Positions 42,748 through 51,623 of a stretch of 64,000 bases of DNA are shown piece after piece. Source of the DNA: Anaerolineales bacterium (GTDB lineage: Bacteria > Chloroflexota > Anaerolineae > Anaerolineales > UBA4823); the NCBI GenBank assembly GCA_016935755.1, contig JAFGQI010000015.1:102319-166318 (forward strand). The letters are read 5' to 3'. The notes under the pieces were generated by a model. The model was not told where the DNA came from and made no database searches. It saw nothing but the letters and a program-made list of their open reading frames with translations. The translations under genes and the position numbers were made by a program. Positions within the stretch are counted from its first letter, which is position 1. Every line of letters starts with the position of its first letter.

Positions 42748-43932
42748 TTATTCCCTTGCACTCAGTACCAGGTAGAGCGCTTCTGTCCGGGCCACATTTT
42801 GCGCCAGGGTGTAATGTGCGGACACGCGTTCCCATCCGGCCTGGCCCAGGCGCTGGCGCAGGTCGGCGTCATCCAGGAGCCGGGCAATTGCCAGAGCCAG
42901 CGCATCCGGCTGGCTGGGAGGAACCAGCAGGCCGGTAACGTTATACAGCACTACCTCAGGCAGCCCACCCACGGCTGTGGCGACCACTGGCCGCCTGGCA
43001 GCCATCGCTTCCAGGGCGACCAGCGACAGGCCTTCCTGCAGCGAAGGAACTGCCAGGAGATCCAGCGCTGCCATTACCTGAGGAATTTCTGCCTGGTCCG
43101 TGTAGAAGACCACCCGCGCTGCCAGCCCGGCTGCTTGAGCCTGAGCCTGCAGCTGAGGGCGATCAGGTCCATCGCCAACGAACAGCAGGCGCGCCTGGGG
43201 GTGAGAAACGGCCAGCCTGGAAAAGGCTTCCAGCAGATCGGGATAACCTTTCACCGGACGCGGCCTGCCGACTGCTCCGATCCACTGCGCCTGCTCCTGC
43301 AGCCCCAGGGCCTGGCGCGCCTCGTTCTGAGGGGGTATATCCCGGAATTCCGCTAAATCAACGCCATTGGGGATTACGACCAGTTTGCTGGCTGGCAGTC
43401 CGATTACTTTCTCCGCATAGTCTGCCACGCTGTGAGAGATGCAGATGATCCGGTCAGCCAGGGGGGAGGTCAGGCGGTTCAGCGCCCGCCGCCAGCGCCG
43501 CTCAACTCCCAGGGTGTGCTCCGATGAAATGATATGCGGTATGCCAACCGACCGCCCCAGCACCCGCCCGGGAACGTTGGCATGGAACATCCAGGTGTGC
43601 AGGATATCTGGTTTTACCCGGCGGAGCAGGAGGAAAAGGCGAAAAAATGCATCCAGCCGCCAGCGGGTGCTCATCCCCAGGTCGGTGACCGGGATGCCCA
43701 GGCGGGTGATCTGCCGGGCGACCGCTCCATCCCCGTTGAACAGGCAGACCACCTGGTGTTGGAAACGCTGGCGGTCGCTGTTGGCCAGCAGCCGCAGCAG
43801 CACCATCTGCGCTCCGCCGGTCTCCAGTTCGGTAATCAGGTGCAGGACACGAATTCCTGGAGCGCGTTCGCTCCCGCCGGATGCTGTTGGACTACTGTTC
43901 CCGGATGCCATCATAAATGGTTGGTGGGGCAT
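42748..43932 (-). CDS. Glycosyltransferase family 4
   Basis: About 394 residues, GT-B fold. It opens with IRVLHLITELETGGAQMVLL (a GGA motif near residue 40), has HTWMFHANVPGRVLGRSVGI, IPNGVDLAEFRDIP and the donor-site stretch PSLQEGLSLVALEAMAARRP. It is about 35% similar in feel to its downstream neighbour by eye, suggesting an old duplication. The stop is 7 bases before the ATG of that gene. MPHQPF at 43932 is used; two ATGs at 43914 and 43911 are alternatives, since no ribosome binding site is clear. It overlaps the upstream gene by 41 bases. Confidence 0.85.
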   Translation of the reverse strand: MPHQPFMMASGNSSPTASGGSERAPGIRVLHLITELETGGAQMVLLRLLANSDRQRFQHQVVCLFNGDGAVARQITRLGIPVTDLGMSTRWRLDAFFRLFLLLRRVKPDILHTWMFHANVPGRVLGRSVGIPHIISSEHTLGVERRWRRALNRLTSPLADRIICISHSVADYAEKVIGLPASKLVVIPNGVDLAEFRDIPPQNEARQALGLQEQAQWIGAVGRPRPVKGYPDLLEAFSRLAVSHPQARLLFVGDGPDRPQLQAQAQAAGLAARVVFYTDQAEIPQVMAALDLLAVPSLQEGLSLVALEAMAARRPVVATAVGGLPEVVLYNVTGLLVPPSQPDALALAIARLLDDADLRQRLGQAGWERVSAHYTLAQNVARTEALYLVLSARE

Positions 43933-44776
43933 TTCTGGTATTGACCCGGGCGATCCACTGCCGGATGGTGCGGTAGAACTTTTTCAGCCGGTATCGCCAG
44001 GGGCTGCTTGATGCAGGATCCTGGGGTAAATAGGGCGCTCCGGGCTGTGAAATGTGAGCGGCATAGTGCTCGAGGTCGTTGCGCAGCAAGGTGCGCCGGT
44101 GCACCCAGATTTTCTGACCGTGCACCTGGTTGGGCGATTTCCATCCAGCGTAAATCTGTCCATCCGCGATGTTTACCTGCCCGTAGTGTTTGTACAGCAG
44201 CAGCGAGAGCAGCGCCTGGTCGTGCCGGTGGCGAGGGCTTGTGGCTGCAATGTGTTTTTCATCCATCGCCGCGGCCAGGGCTTCCTGCAGCACCTGCAAG
44301 GAAAGCCGCTCTTTTTTGAAGCCGATTACCCCGCCTGCTAAGGTGTGTTTGCCAAGGCGAAATTCTGGCGACACCCCGCATCCCGCACAGGCGGCTTCGG
44401 AGGCTTCCCAATCCAGCAGGTGGTAGTTGGGGATAGCGAAATATCCCTGGGATTGGATCAGGTTGAAAACTTCATCCAACCGGCGCAACACCACAATGGC
44501 AGCGTCCAGCCACAGCACCGATTGGGCGGGCGCGTCGTTCAGGCACCAGATCTTCCAGGTAAAGTGTTTGCGCCAATGGGGGCTGAATGGGGGGACTTTG
44601 ACGACCGTCTGATCCAGGGAGGCCAGCCGTTGGAGGGTATCATCCTCCAGGCCGATATCATAAATGCGCACCGGCGGGTGTCCAGGCCAGTTCAGGTTCA
44701 ACGAACCCAGGAGTGCCAACAGAGAAGGGCTGTAAGGGCTTGAAGCGGCGGTGATAATCACTTGATCTAAAGACAT
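43892..44776 (-). CDS. Putative glycosyltransferase (GT8-like fold)
   Basis: A 294-residue cytoplasmic protein that begins VIITAASSPYSPSLLALLGS, like nucleotide-diphospho-sugar transferases, and has a DxD-like WLDAAIVVLR at about 90 and the later GGVIGFKKERLSLQVLQEAL and a conserved HRHDQALLSLLLY. I would call it a GT8/DUF-type sugar transferase rather than a confirmed family. First gene of the operon, it overlaps the next by 41 bases. Its -10 (TATAAT, 44816-44821) lies between it and the divergent flippase gene. Confidence 0.75.
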   Translation of the reverse strand: MSLDQVIITAASSPYSPSLLALLGSLNLNWPGHPPVRIYDIGLEDDTLQRLASLDQTVVKVPPFSPHWRKHFTWKIWCLNDAPAQSVLWLDAAIVVLRRLDEVFNLIQSQGYFAIPNYHLLDWEASEAACAGCGVSPEFRLGKHTLAGGVIGFKKERLSLQVLQEALAAAMDEKHIAATSPRHRHDQALLSLLLYKHYGQVNIADGQIYAGWKSPNQVHGQKIWVHRRTLLRNDLEHYAAHISQPGAPYLPQDPASSSPWRYRLKKFYRTIRQWIARVNTRNAPPTIYDGIREQ

Positions 44777-44862
44777 AGATCTACCTGCAGGGTATCTGCA
44801 TCCTCTCGATAGGTGATTATACCGTAGAGCTACTTTCCCTTACGCCATTCTACCGGTTGCAC

Positions 44863-44868
44863 TATAAT
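44863..44868 (+). promoter_or_regulatory. -10 box of the flippase operon, possibly leaderless
   Basis: TATAAT ends 6 bases before the GTG at 44875, so the transcript would start at or next to the start codon. The upstream -35 (TTACGC) is weak. Confidence 0.5.
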
Positions 44869-44874
44869 GGAGAG

Positions 44875-46371
44875 GTGAGTTTAGCCCGCCGCAGCATCAG
44901 TTCCATTTCCTGGAATGCGATCGCCAGCCTGTTTGCATTGCCAGTCGGTGTAATCCAGTATATTGTCCTGGCGCGTCTGCTGCCCGTTGAATATTTCGGC
45001 ATCGTTGCAGGTATTGGCGCGCTGGTAGCCTTGAGTGGGGTAGCGGCAGAGTTCGGGCTGAACAGCGCTTTCCTGCACCGCTCAGCCGAGACAGAAGATG
45101 AAGACCAGGCTGCGGCGCTTTACTTCACCCTGCGGCTGTGTTTTGAAGCCATCTGGATGGTTCTCCTTATCACGTACGGAACCCTATTTCTCACCGGCTT
45201 ACAGCTCTTAACCCTGGTAGTATTGACGATCACCGGGGGATTATCCAGGGCAATTTCTACACCCAGCATGCTGTTGATCCGGCGAGTGCAGCACCGGCGG
45301 TTGGCAGTGTTGGATTTGACCACCAGCCTGATTGTGGCTTTGCTGTCCATGGCAATAGCATTTCTAAGCGCCTCGATCTGGGCGCTCTTGATTGCTTCAG
45401 TTGTTTCCCTGGTCTGGCGCTTCATTGGATTGTATCTGTGGAAACCGGTGTGGAAGCCCCGTCTGGCCCTCACCAGGGCTGGCGCCAGGTATTTCCTCAG
45501 CTTCGGTGGGCGGACTGTGGTCAGCAGCCTGCTGGATGCATCCCTGGACAATTTGGATGACCTGTGGGCAAGGTCTTATCTGGGCAACCAATTGTTGGGT
45601 TTTTATGCCCGGGCATATCGGCTGGCGATCTTCCCGCGCAACCTGTTGGCGATGCCGGTCAACCAGGTCATCTCAGGAGCTTATGCAGAATTGAAATTCG
45701 ATCGACCTGGGCTATCCAGGGCTTTTGACCGCACGATTGTGCTGCTGACCCGCACTGGTTTCTTTCTTGCAGGGGGACTGGCTGTCACAGCCCCTCATCT
45801 GATCCCACTCCTGATTGGAGAGCGCTGGATACCCATGGTGAGCGCTTTTCAATGGATGCTGGTTTTTTCGCTGCTCGACCCGATTAAAGTTGCCATTTCA
45901 GGCGTGCTGGTGGCGGTGGGTCGGCCCGAAAAAGTGATCCTGGTTCGCATCGTTCAACTCATCACACTGGTAGGTGGACTTTTTCTATTAGGATCGCGCT
46001 ACCAGGTGGATGGAGTTGCCCTGGCGATGGATGGGATGATCCTGGTTGGCATTGGGCTGTCGTTGGCATTGGTAAAACCATATATTGATTTCTCCCCGGC
46101 ACGTTTGCTGTTGGCTCCGCTTGTAGGTTTGGGCATCGGGGTGGGTTTGGCGATTGGTGTTGCTGCAAATACTCAGGCTGCTTCTTCACACTGGTTGGGG
46201 CTGATCCTGAAAGGCGGGCTTTTTTCTTGTGGCTACCTGGCGGCTCTTTGGCTGATCGAGAAGGAGAATCTGCGTCAGGTGTGGAATGAACTTGTCAAGA
46301 ATTCCTCCTGGGTCGAGCGGATCAGACCTTATATCAATTCAGGCGGCAATTCATCGCAGGAGAAGTCGTGA
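44875..46371 (+). CDS. Oligosaccharide flippase (Wzx/RfbX-type)
   Basis: About 498 residues with 12-14 hydrophobic helices, of the MATE-like polysaccharide transporter group. It starts SLARRSISSISWNAIASLFA, then has VIQYIVLARLLPVEYFGIVA, a hallmark of Wzx-type flippases, and FGGRTVVSSLLDASLDNLDD. It would move lipid-linked glycan units across the membrane. The GTG at 44875 is used because a TTG at 44857 would fall before the -10 box. It leads an eight-gene plus-strand glycan operon; its last codons overlap the next gene by 4 bases. Confidence 0.88.
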   Translation: MSLARRSISSISWNAIASLFALPVGVIQYIVLARLLPVEYFGIVAGIGALVALSGVAAEFGLNSAFLHRSAETEDEDQAAALYFTLRLCFEAIWMVLLITYGTLFLTGLQLLTLVVLTITGGLSRAISTPSMLLIRRVQHRRLAVLDLTTSLIVALLSMAIAFLSASIWALLIASVVSLVWRFIGLYLWKPVWKPRLALTRAGARYFLSFGGRTVVSSLLDASLDNLDDLWARSYLGNQLLGFYARAYRLAIFPRNLLAMPVNQVISGAYAELKFDRPGLSRAFDRTIVLLTRTGFFLAGGLAVTAPHLIPLLIGERWIPMVSAFQWMLVFSLLDPIKVAISGVLVAVGRPEKVILVRIVQLITLVGGLFLLGSRYQVDGVALAMDGMILVGIGLSLALVKPYIDFSPARLLLAPLVGLGIGVGLAIGVAANTQAASSHWLGLILKGGLFSCGYLAALWLIEKENLRQVWNELVKNSSWVERIRPYINSGGNSSQEKS

Positions 46372-47369
46372 AGACGGTGCGCATCATCAAGAGTTGGAGC
46401 TGGCCCGACCTGCTGCGGCAGACGCCAGGAGGGCGCGGCAGGTGGGATGATCTGCAGTTCATCCTGGATGAATCCGGGGCGTGTGATTATGCTCTGGTTC
46501 TGAACCACCCGCGGGGTGAAACCCGGGTGACCTGCCCGCCGCACCACATCTGGGCTTTGATCCAGGAACCGCCTAACGAGATTTACCAACGCTATCATCG
46601 CGGCCGTCCGGAATACGCTCGCGTCTATACCACCGACCCGATGCTGGAAGGGCCGCGTTACTGGCATACCCAACCAGCGCTTCCCTGGCATATCAACCGG
46701 GATTATGACACCCTGATAAAATGTCAGCCGCCAACCAAGGAACGCCAGCTATCCTGGATCACCAGCAACCTGGTAACAACAGCTGGGCAGCGCCAGCGGC
46801 TGCGATTTTTAGAGCGCATCCGCCCGCGGGTGTCATTTGACCTGTATGGCAAAGGCTTTCACTATCTGGAGGATAAATGGGATGGGTTAGCGCCTTACCG
46901 CTATTCCCTGGTGGTGGAGAATTTCCGCAACCCGTATTATTGGAGCGAGAAGCTGGCGGACTGCTTTTTATCCTGGACGATGCCCATCTACTATGGCTGC
47001 ACCCGCATCCAGGATTATTTCCCGGCAGAAGCTATGCAGCTGATCGACATTCAGGATGAGCATGTCATCGAGCGTCTGCAGGAGATCATCTCTGGTGACG
47101 CCTGGCAGCGCAGTCTGGAGGCTGTTGCCTATGCCCGCCGTCTAGTGTTGGAGCGCTACCAGTTTTTCCCCTTGATTGCCTCTGAAATCGAGCAGCATGA
47201 AGCCCGCGGCTGCAGCGCGCTGACGGAGCCAGCTCGGGAGATCATCCTGCGACATGAAGTTCCAGGAGCTGAAAATATGAGCGAATCGCTGCAGGATCTC
47301 TGGCGGCGACTGACTCCGGTGGGTCTGCGCCAGCGAATTGCCCGCTTACGCCAGAAGTTTGAGGGATAA
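46368..47369 (+). CDS. Glycosyltransferase family 10 (fucosyltransferase-like)
   Basis: A 333-residue GT-B enzyme. The C-terminal half holds the GT10 fingerprint: FDLYGKGF, then YRYSLVVENFRNPYYWSEK with the GDP-fucose-contacting residues and ADCFLSWTMPIYYGC. It likely adds fucose or a related 6-deoxysugar from GDP-sugar. Bacterial homologues are known from surface glycan clusters of other phyla. GTG 46368 has GGAGA before it; its first bases overlap the flippase stop. Residues 290-333 form a basic tail. Confidence 0.85.
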   Translation: MKTVRIIKSWSWPDLLRQTPGGRGRWDDLQFILDESGACDYALVLNHPRGETRVTCPPHHIWALIQEPPNEIYQRYHRGRPEYARVYTTDPMLEGPRYWHTQPALPWHINRDYDTLIKCQPPTKERQLSWITSNLVTTAGQRQRLRFLERIRPRVSFDLYGKGFHYLEDKWDGLAPYRYSLVVENFRNPYYWSEKLADCFLSWTMPIYYGCTRIQDYFPAEAMQLIDIQDEHVIERLQEIISGDAWQRSLEAVAYARRLVLERYQFFPLIASEIEQHEARGCSALTEPAREIILRHEVPGAENMSESLQDLWRRLTPVGLRQRIARLRQKFEG

Positions 47370-47375
47370 TTGGGG

Positions 47376-48326
47376 ATGAGCGGCTTGCTATTTTCGGTGA
47401 TCATCTGCACCTACAACCGCGCTGACCTGCTGGCTCAGGCGCTTGAGACCGTATGCCAACAAACTTTGCCCAAAGAGCGTTATGAAATCATCGTGGTGGA
47501 TAACAACTCTACAGATCACACCTCAGAGGTTGTCAAGCGATGCCAGGCAGCTTACTCGAATGTGTTTTACTACCTGGATCAGGAGGCGGGGTCTTCACAT
47601 GCTCGGAACTGGGGCGCGAGGAAGGCCCGTGGTCAATACCTGGCATTCCTAGATGATGATTGTAAAGCCCCTGAAGGCTGGTTGGCCGTAGCTGTTGAAG
47701 TTGTTGATCGGGCAGCTCCCGGTGTCTTTGGTGGGCCATATTACCCTTTCTATATGACGGAAAAACCGAAATGGTATAAAGATGAATATGCTTCTTTGAA
47801 TTTAGGGAACACCGCTGGTGTTTTGGCGCCTACTCAACATCTCAGTTCAGGAAATATGTTAATAAAGCGAAGTATATTTGAACAAGCAAAAGGTTTTCGC
47901 ACAGATTTAGGATTGGTCGGTAAGCAGATCGGTTATGGCGAAGACACAATGCTGGTAGAATGGGTGAGAACTAATCTGCCCCAGGCAATGATCTATTACG
48001 AACCACGCCTTTTTGTCTATCATCTGGTGCGCGCTGAAAAAATGGATTTGAGTAAGATGATGAAGCGCCGGTTTATTCATGGGAGATATTCTTACCTGAT
48101 GTCTGATGGCGGCCAGCCAGGGATGAGGCTGCGGCACATAGCCGGTCTGCTGGCCGCGCCGCTGCTTTTTCTCTCTTCATGCACCCTGGGCCTGACGCTG
48201 CGCAGCCGCCAGCAGTATCCATATGCTCAGAATTATCTCTACGAGAAAGCCTTTTATTGGGTGGGCGTTATGGGACGATTGTCCGAGCGTCTCCGGGCTG
48301 TATTCAAGCGTGAAGACCGTGAGTAA
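47376..48326 (+). CDS. Glycosyltransferase family 2
   Basis: About 316 residues, GT-A fold. The N terminus reads LLFSVIICTYNRADLLAQAL with the sugar-nucleotide motif ADNNS-like VVDNNSTDHT and metal-binding LAFLDDDCKAP (DDD). There is a C-terminal hydrophobic stretch (about 255-280) that may be a membrane anchor. GAGGG is 6-12 bases before ATG 47376. The GC content drops locally (about 47780-47980), hinting at a different origin for the middle of the gene, as commonly seen in surface-glycan loci. Confidence 0.88.
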   Translation: MSGLLFSVIICTYNRADLLAQALETVCQQTLPKERYEIIVVDNNSTDHTSEVVKRCQAAYSNVFYYLDQEAGSSHARNWGARKARGQYLAFLDDDCKAPEGWLAVAVEVVDRAAPGVFGGPYYPFYMTEKPKWYKDEYASLNLGNTAGVLAPTQHLSSGNMLIKRSIFEQAKGFRTDLGLVGKQIGYGEDTMLVEWVRTNLPQAMIYYEPRLFVYHLVRAEKMDLSKMMKRRFIHGRYSYLMSDGGQPGMRLRHIAGLLAAPLLFLSSCTLGLTLRSRQQYPYAQNYLYEKAFYWVGVMGRLSERLRAVFKREDRE

Positions 48327-48349
48327 ACCCAGGATGACAGGATTGTAGT

Positions 48350-49279
48350 ATGAGTAGTGAGATAAGCCAGTGGGTATCGAACACCCCGGTTGTGCTGATC
48401 ATCTACCGGCGAGCGGAGATGCTGCGCCAGGTTCTGCGGGCTGTTGCTCAGGTAAATCCATCCCTGCTGCTGGTGATCGGCGATGGCCCGCGATTGGATA
48501 GTCCGGATGATCCGAGACGAGTACAAGAGACCCGACAAGTACTACAAGAATTCAATTGGTCTGGCGAGGTGCGCACCAATTACGCTGAAACCAACCTGGG
48601 CTTGCGCAAACGGGTGATCAGTGGTTTGAATTGGGTCTTCGAGCAAGTGGAAGAAGCGATTATCCTGGAAGAAGACTGCGTACCGCATCCCGCTTTTTTT
48701 CGCTTCTGCGATGAACTGCTGGAGCGCTACCGGGATGACCGGCGCATCATGGCCATTGGTGGGGCGAACTATCAGTTTGGCCGCAACGCCACACCCTACA
48801 GCTATTACTTCTCGATCTTCAATCACGTCTGGGGTTGGGCCAGCTGGCGCAGAGCCTGGAAACTTTTTGACGCCGAGATGATCCATTGGCCTGATATACG
48901 TGATTCTGGTAAGCTTTACAACCAGCTGCATTCAACCCGGGCGGTAAAATACTGGACGAAGCGATTTCAAGATACTCACGACGGGAAAATCAATTCCTGG
49001 GCTTATACCTGGACCTATTCCTGCTGGTCGCAGAACGGCCTGGCGATTTTGCCTGCGGTGAATATGGTCAGCAACATCGGATCGGGGCTGGAAGCAAGCC
49101 ATACACATGGCAGACGGGATCCGAGAATGCACATGCTGGCTTCAGGGCTGGATTTTCCCCTCAAGCATCCGCCGCTGGTTATGCCGCATTTCCGGGCGGA
49201 TCAATACACGCAGAGGCGGTTTTTCAAAGTTCATCCATTGGCGCCTTTGAAACGAAAGCTAAAGGAATGGTTGTCGTAA
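48350..49279 (+). CDS. Glycosyltransferase, GT2-like (HlpA-type)
   Basis: A 309-residue protein. The start is TPVVLIIYRRAEMLRQVLRA, followed by VIGDGPR and the metal/acid-rich EAIILEEDCVPHPAFFRF (the EED triad is where DxD acts). The middle has the NHVWGWASWRRAWKLFD and AYTWTYSCWSQNG stretches known from HlpA-related glycosyltransferases. No membrane segment. Donor and acceptor unknown. It lies 23 bases after the previous gene and 61 before the next. Confidence 0.8.
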   Translation: MSSEISQWVSNTPVVLIIYRRAEMLRQVLRAVAQVNPSLLLVIGDGPRLDSPDDPRRVQETRQVLQEFNWSGEVRTNYAETNLGLRKRVISGLNWVFEQVEEAIILEEDCVPHPAFFRFCDELLERYRDDRRIMAIGGANYQFGRNATPYSYYFSIFNHVWGWASWRRAWKLFDAEMIHWPDIRDSGKLYNQLHSTRAVKYWTKRFQDTHDGKINSWAYTWTYSCWSQNGLAILPAVNMVSNIGSGLEASHTHGRRDPRMHMLASGLDFPLKHPPLVMPHFRADQYTQRRFFKVHPLAPLKRKLKEWLS

Positions 49280-49340
49280 TTAATCCAATGGTTATCAGGC
49301 AATTTGTACCACTGGTTGACCGGAGACCGATGATCCTGTC

Positions 49341-50600
49341 ATGAGGATTATCTTGCTCAATACCTCTGACCTGGAAGGCGGCGCGGCACGGGCAGTTTAC
49401 CGGCTGCACCAGGGATTTCGCTCCCTCGGTATTGACTCCCAGATGGTCGTGCAGCGGAGTATCACCCACCAGAGGTATATTCATGCCCCGCAAAGCAAGC
49501 TGGATAGAGGGATCAGTGCTTTGCGGCCATCCATAGATCAACTGCCGCAGTGGCTTTTCGCGCCATCTGGGATGACCGAATACTCGATGGGGTGGTTTCC
49601 AGATAGGGTAGCGAGTAGAGTCTGGGCCTTAAAGCCGGATATTGTTCATTTGAATTTTTTAGGCAAGGGCTTTGTCAGGCCAGAGACATTGCCCAGGTTT
49701 CACCGCCCTCTCGTCTGGACTCTGCATGATGAATGGGCTTATACGGGTGGGTGCTACCATGCAGGCAGCTGCGAGCGCTACAAGGCTTCTTGCGGCGTCT
49801 GTCCGAAGCTGGAAAGCAGACATGAGAATGATTTCTCCCGCTGGGTGTGGCAGCGCAAGCAAAGAGCCTGGCACAATCTATCTATAACTCTGGTTTGTCC
49901 CAGCCGCTGGCTGGCGGAGCGGGCTGGACGCAGTTCGTTGTTGTCTGGCCAAGATGTGCGTGTGATTGCGAATGGTGTTGACCTGGAGCGGTTCAAGCCC
50001 CTGGACAGGCAAACGGCGCGCCAGTGGTTGAATCTGCCACAGGAGAAGAGGCTGATCCTGTTCAGCGCTGTGCGCGCGGCGCAGAATCCCTACAAGGGTT
50101 TCCAATTCCTGCCTGAACTGCTCCAACGGCTGTCAGATCTTGGCTGGCAGGAGCGGATGGAACTGCTCATCCTGGGGGAAGGGGATGCGCAGGATTTCCC
50201 CGAAGCGGCTCTGCCGGTGAGATGGTTTGGGCATGTTCAAGATGAGATTACGGTAGCGCTGCTGAATGCAGCTGTGGATGTGCTGGTTGTCCCATCCCTG
50301 CAGGATAACTTACCCAATACAGTGATTGAAGCTCTAGCATGCGGCACACCCTGCGCCGCGTTCCGGGTGGGCGGCATCCCGGAGATGCTCGATCACCAGG
50401 AAAATGGCTATCTGGCAGCCCTCGGGGATGCCAGCGACCTGGCAGCCGGGGTGCATTGGATCCTGGAAGATCCTGTCCGCTATGGGCACCTTACCCTCCA
50501 GGCGCGCCAGACAGCAGAAGGCAGATACGATCTATTCCAGCAGGCGCGCCAGTATGCCAGCCTCTTCGAAGAGCTGATCTTGAGGCAGAAACATGCCTGA
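49341..50600 (+). CDS. Glycosyltransferase family 4
   Basis: A 419-residue GT-B enzyme. The N terminus is MRIILLNTSDLEGGAARAVY. There is a signature HDEWAYTGGCYHAGSCERYK with extra Cys residues typical of a subgroup of EPS GT4 enzymes, and later GEGDAQDFPE, PSLQDNLPNTVIEALACGTP and GYLAALGDASDLAAG. Ends overlapping the next gene by 8 bases. Predicted cytoplasmic. Confidence 0.9.
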   Translation: MRIILLNTSDLEGGAARAVYRLHQGFRSLGIDSQMVVQRSITHQRYIHAPQSKLDRGISALRPSIDQLPQWLFAPSGMTEYSMGWFPDRVASRVWALKPDIVHLNFLGKGFVRPETLPRFHRPLVWTLHDEWAYTGGCYHAGSCERYKASCGVCPKLESRHENDFSRWVWQRKQRAWHNLSITLVCPSRWLAERAGRSSLLSGQDVRVIANGVDLERFKPLDRQTARQWLNLPQEKRLILFSAVRAAQNPYKGFQFLPELLQRLSDLGWQERMELLILGEGDAQDFPEAALPVRWFGHVQDEITVALLNAAVDVLVVPSLQDNLPNTVIEALACGTPCAAFRVGGIPEMLDHQENGYLAALGDASDLAAGVHWILEDPVRYGHLTLQARQTAEGRYDLFQQARQYASLFEELILRQKHA

Positions 50601-51525
50601 CCTTCCCCTGGTTTCGATCATGACTCCTTCGTTCAATCAGGGTCAATTCCTGGAGCAAACCATCTGCTCTGTGTTGGAGCAGGATTACCCGCAGATTGAG
50701 TATCTGATTATTGATGGCGGCTCGACCGATGGCAGCCTGGAAATCATCCGGCGTTATGCTGACCGCCTGGCGCAATGGGTTTCTGAACCTGACAGGGGCC
50801 AGTCGCACGCGATTAACAAAGGTCTGCAGCGCGCCCGAGGCGATATCCTGGGCTGGCTGAACTCAGATGACCTGCTCCTGCCAGGCACGGTCAGCCGTGT
50901 GGTGCAGGCCTTTCGCAGCCATCCAGATGTGGATGTAGTCTATGGGCGATTGGAGCGCATCGACGCGCAGGGCCGCCTGGTTCCAACGCCGATCCTGCCC
51001 AAGGATCGGGTAACTTTCAATCAGTCCCTGGTGATTGGTGAATGCGTGGTAAACCAGCCGGGCTCCTTCTGGCGGCGGAGCGCCACGGAGAAGGTTGGCT
51101 GCCTGGATGAAAACCTGATCTATGCAATGGATTATGAATATTGGATCCGTTTGGCGTTGGCCGGGATGGCTTTCCTGCGGCTGGATGAGCCTGTGGCGCG
51201 CTTTCGCCTCAGCAGTGCATCCAAGACGGTTGGGCAAACGGCACGAATGGCAGTTGAGCAGCTGTCTGTATTGGATAGGCTGCTGGCTGAACCAGGTCTT
51301 TCGGCGCGCCTGGAAATTCATCCATCACAAATGAAACGGCAGGCGCGGCAGGCGCGCAGCACCATCGCTCTGCACGCTTTTTATGGCTTTTTCAAGACCC
51401 GCCATTATCGTCAGGCCGCCCACTGGTTGGGGCGGGCTGTGGCAAGCGACCCGGGCATCTTATTCCAACGTCGTTGGGTAGACTTAGCGATTTCTGGTCT
51501 GAGACGGCGGTTGAATTGGTTATAA
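50593..51525 (+). CDS. Glycosyltransferase family 2
   Basis: A 310-residue GT-A enzyme. It starts PLVSIMTPSFNQGQFLEQTI, with IIDGGSTDGS and the catalytic/metal region GDILGWLNSDDLLLPG (SDD). The C-terminal part (about 220-310) is helical and basic. Typical for an inverting sugar transferase of capsule or EPS repeat-unit assembly. A possible -10 (TATAAT) for the next gene lies over its stop codon at 51521-51526. Confidence 0.9.
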   Translation: MPDLPLVSIMTPSFNQGQFLEQTICSVLEQDYPQIEYLIIDGGSTDGSLEIIRRYADRLAQWVSEPDRGQSHAINKGLQRARGDILGWLNSDDLLLPGTVSRVVQAFRSHPDVDVVYGRLERIDAQGRLVPTPILPKDRVTFNQSLVIGECVVNQPGSFWRRSATEKVGCLDENLIYAMDYEYWIRLALAGMAFLRLDEPVARFRLSSASKTVGQTARMAVEQLSVLDRLLAEPGLSARLEIHPSQMKRQARQARSTIALHAFYGFFKTRHYRQAAHWLGRAVASDPGILFQRRWVDLAISGLRRRLNWL

Positions 51526-51623
51526 TTGGACGCGTCGCGGTAAGATACTCTGCACACATGATGGTTTACCAGTAAGTGAAGCATACTGCTCAGGAATCAA
51601 TTTAGATTTTAAGGAAAACCCTA

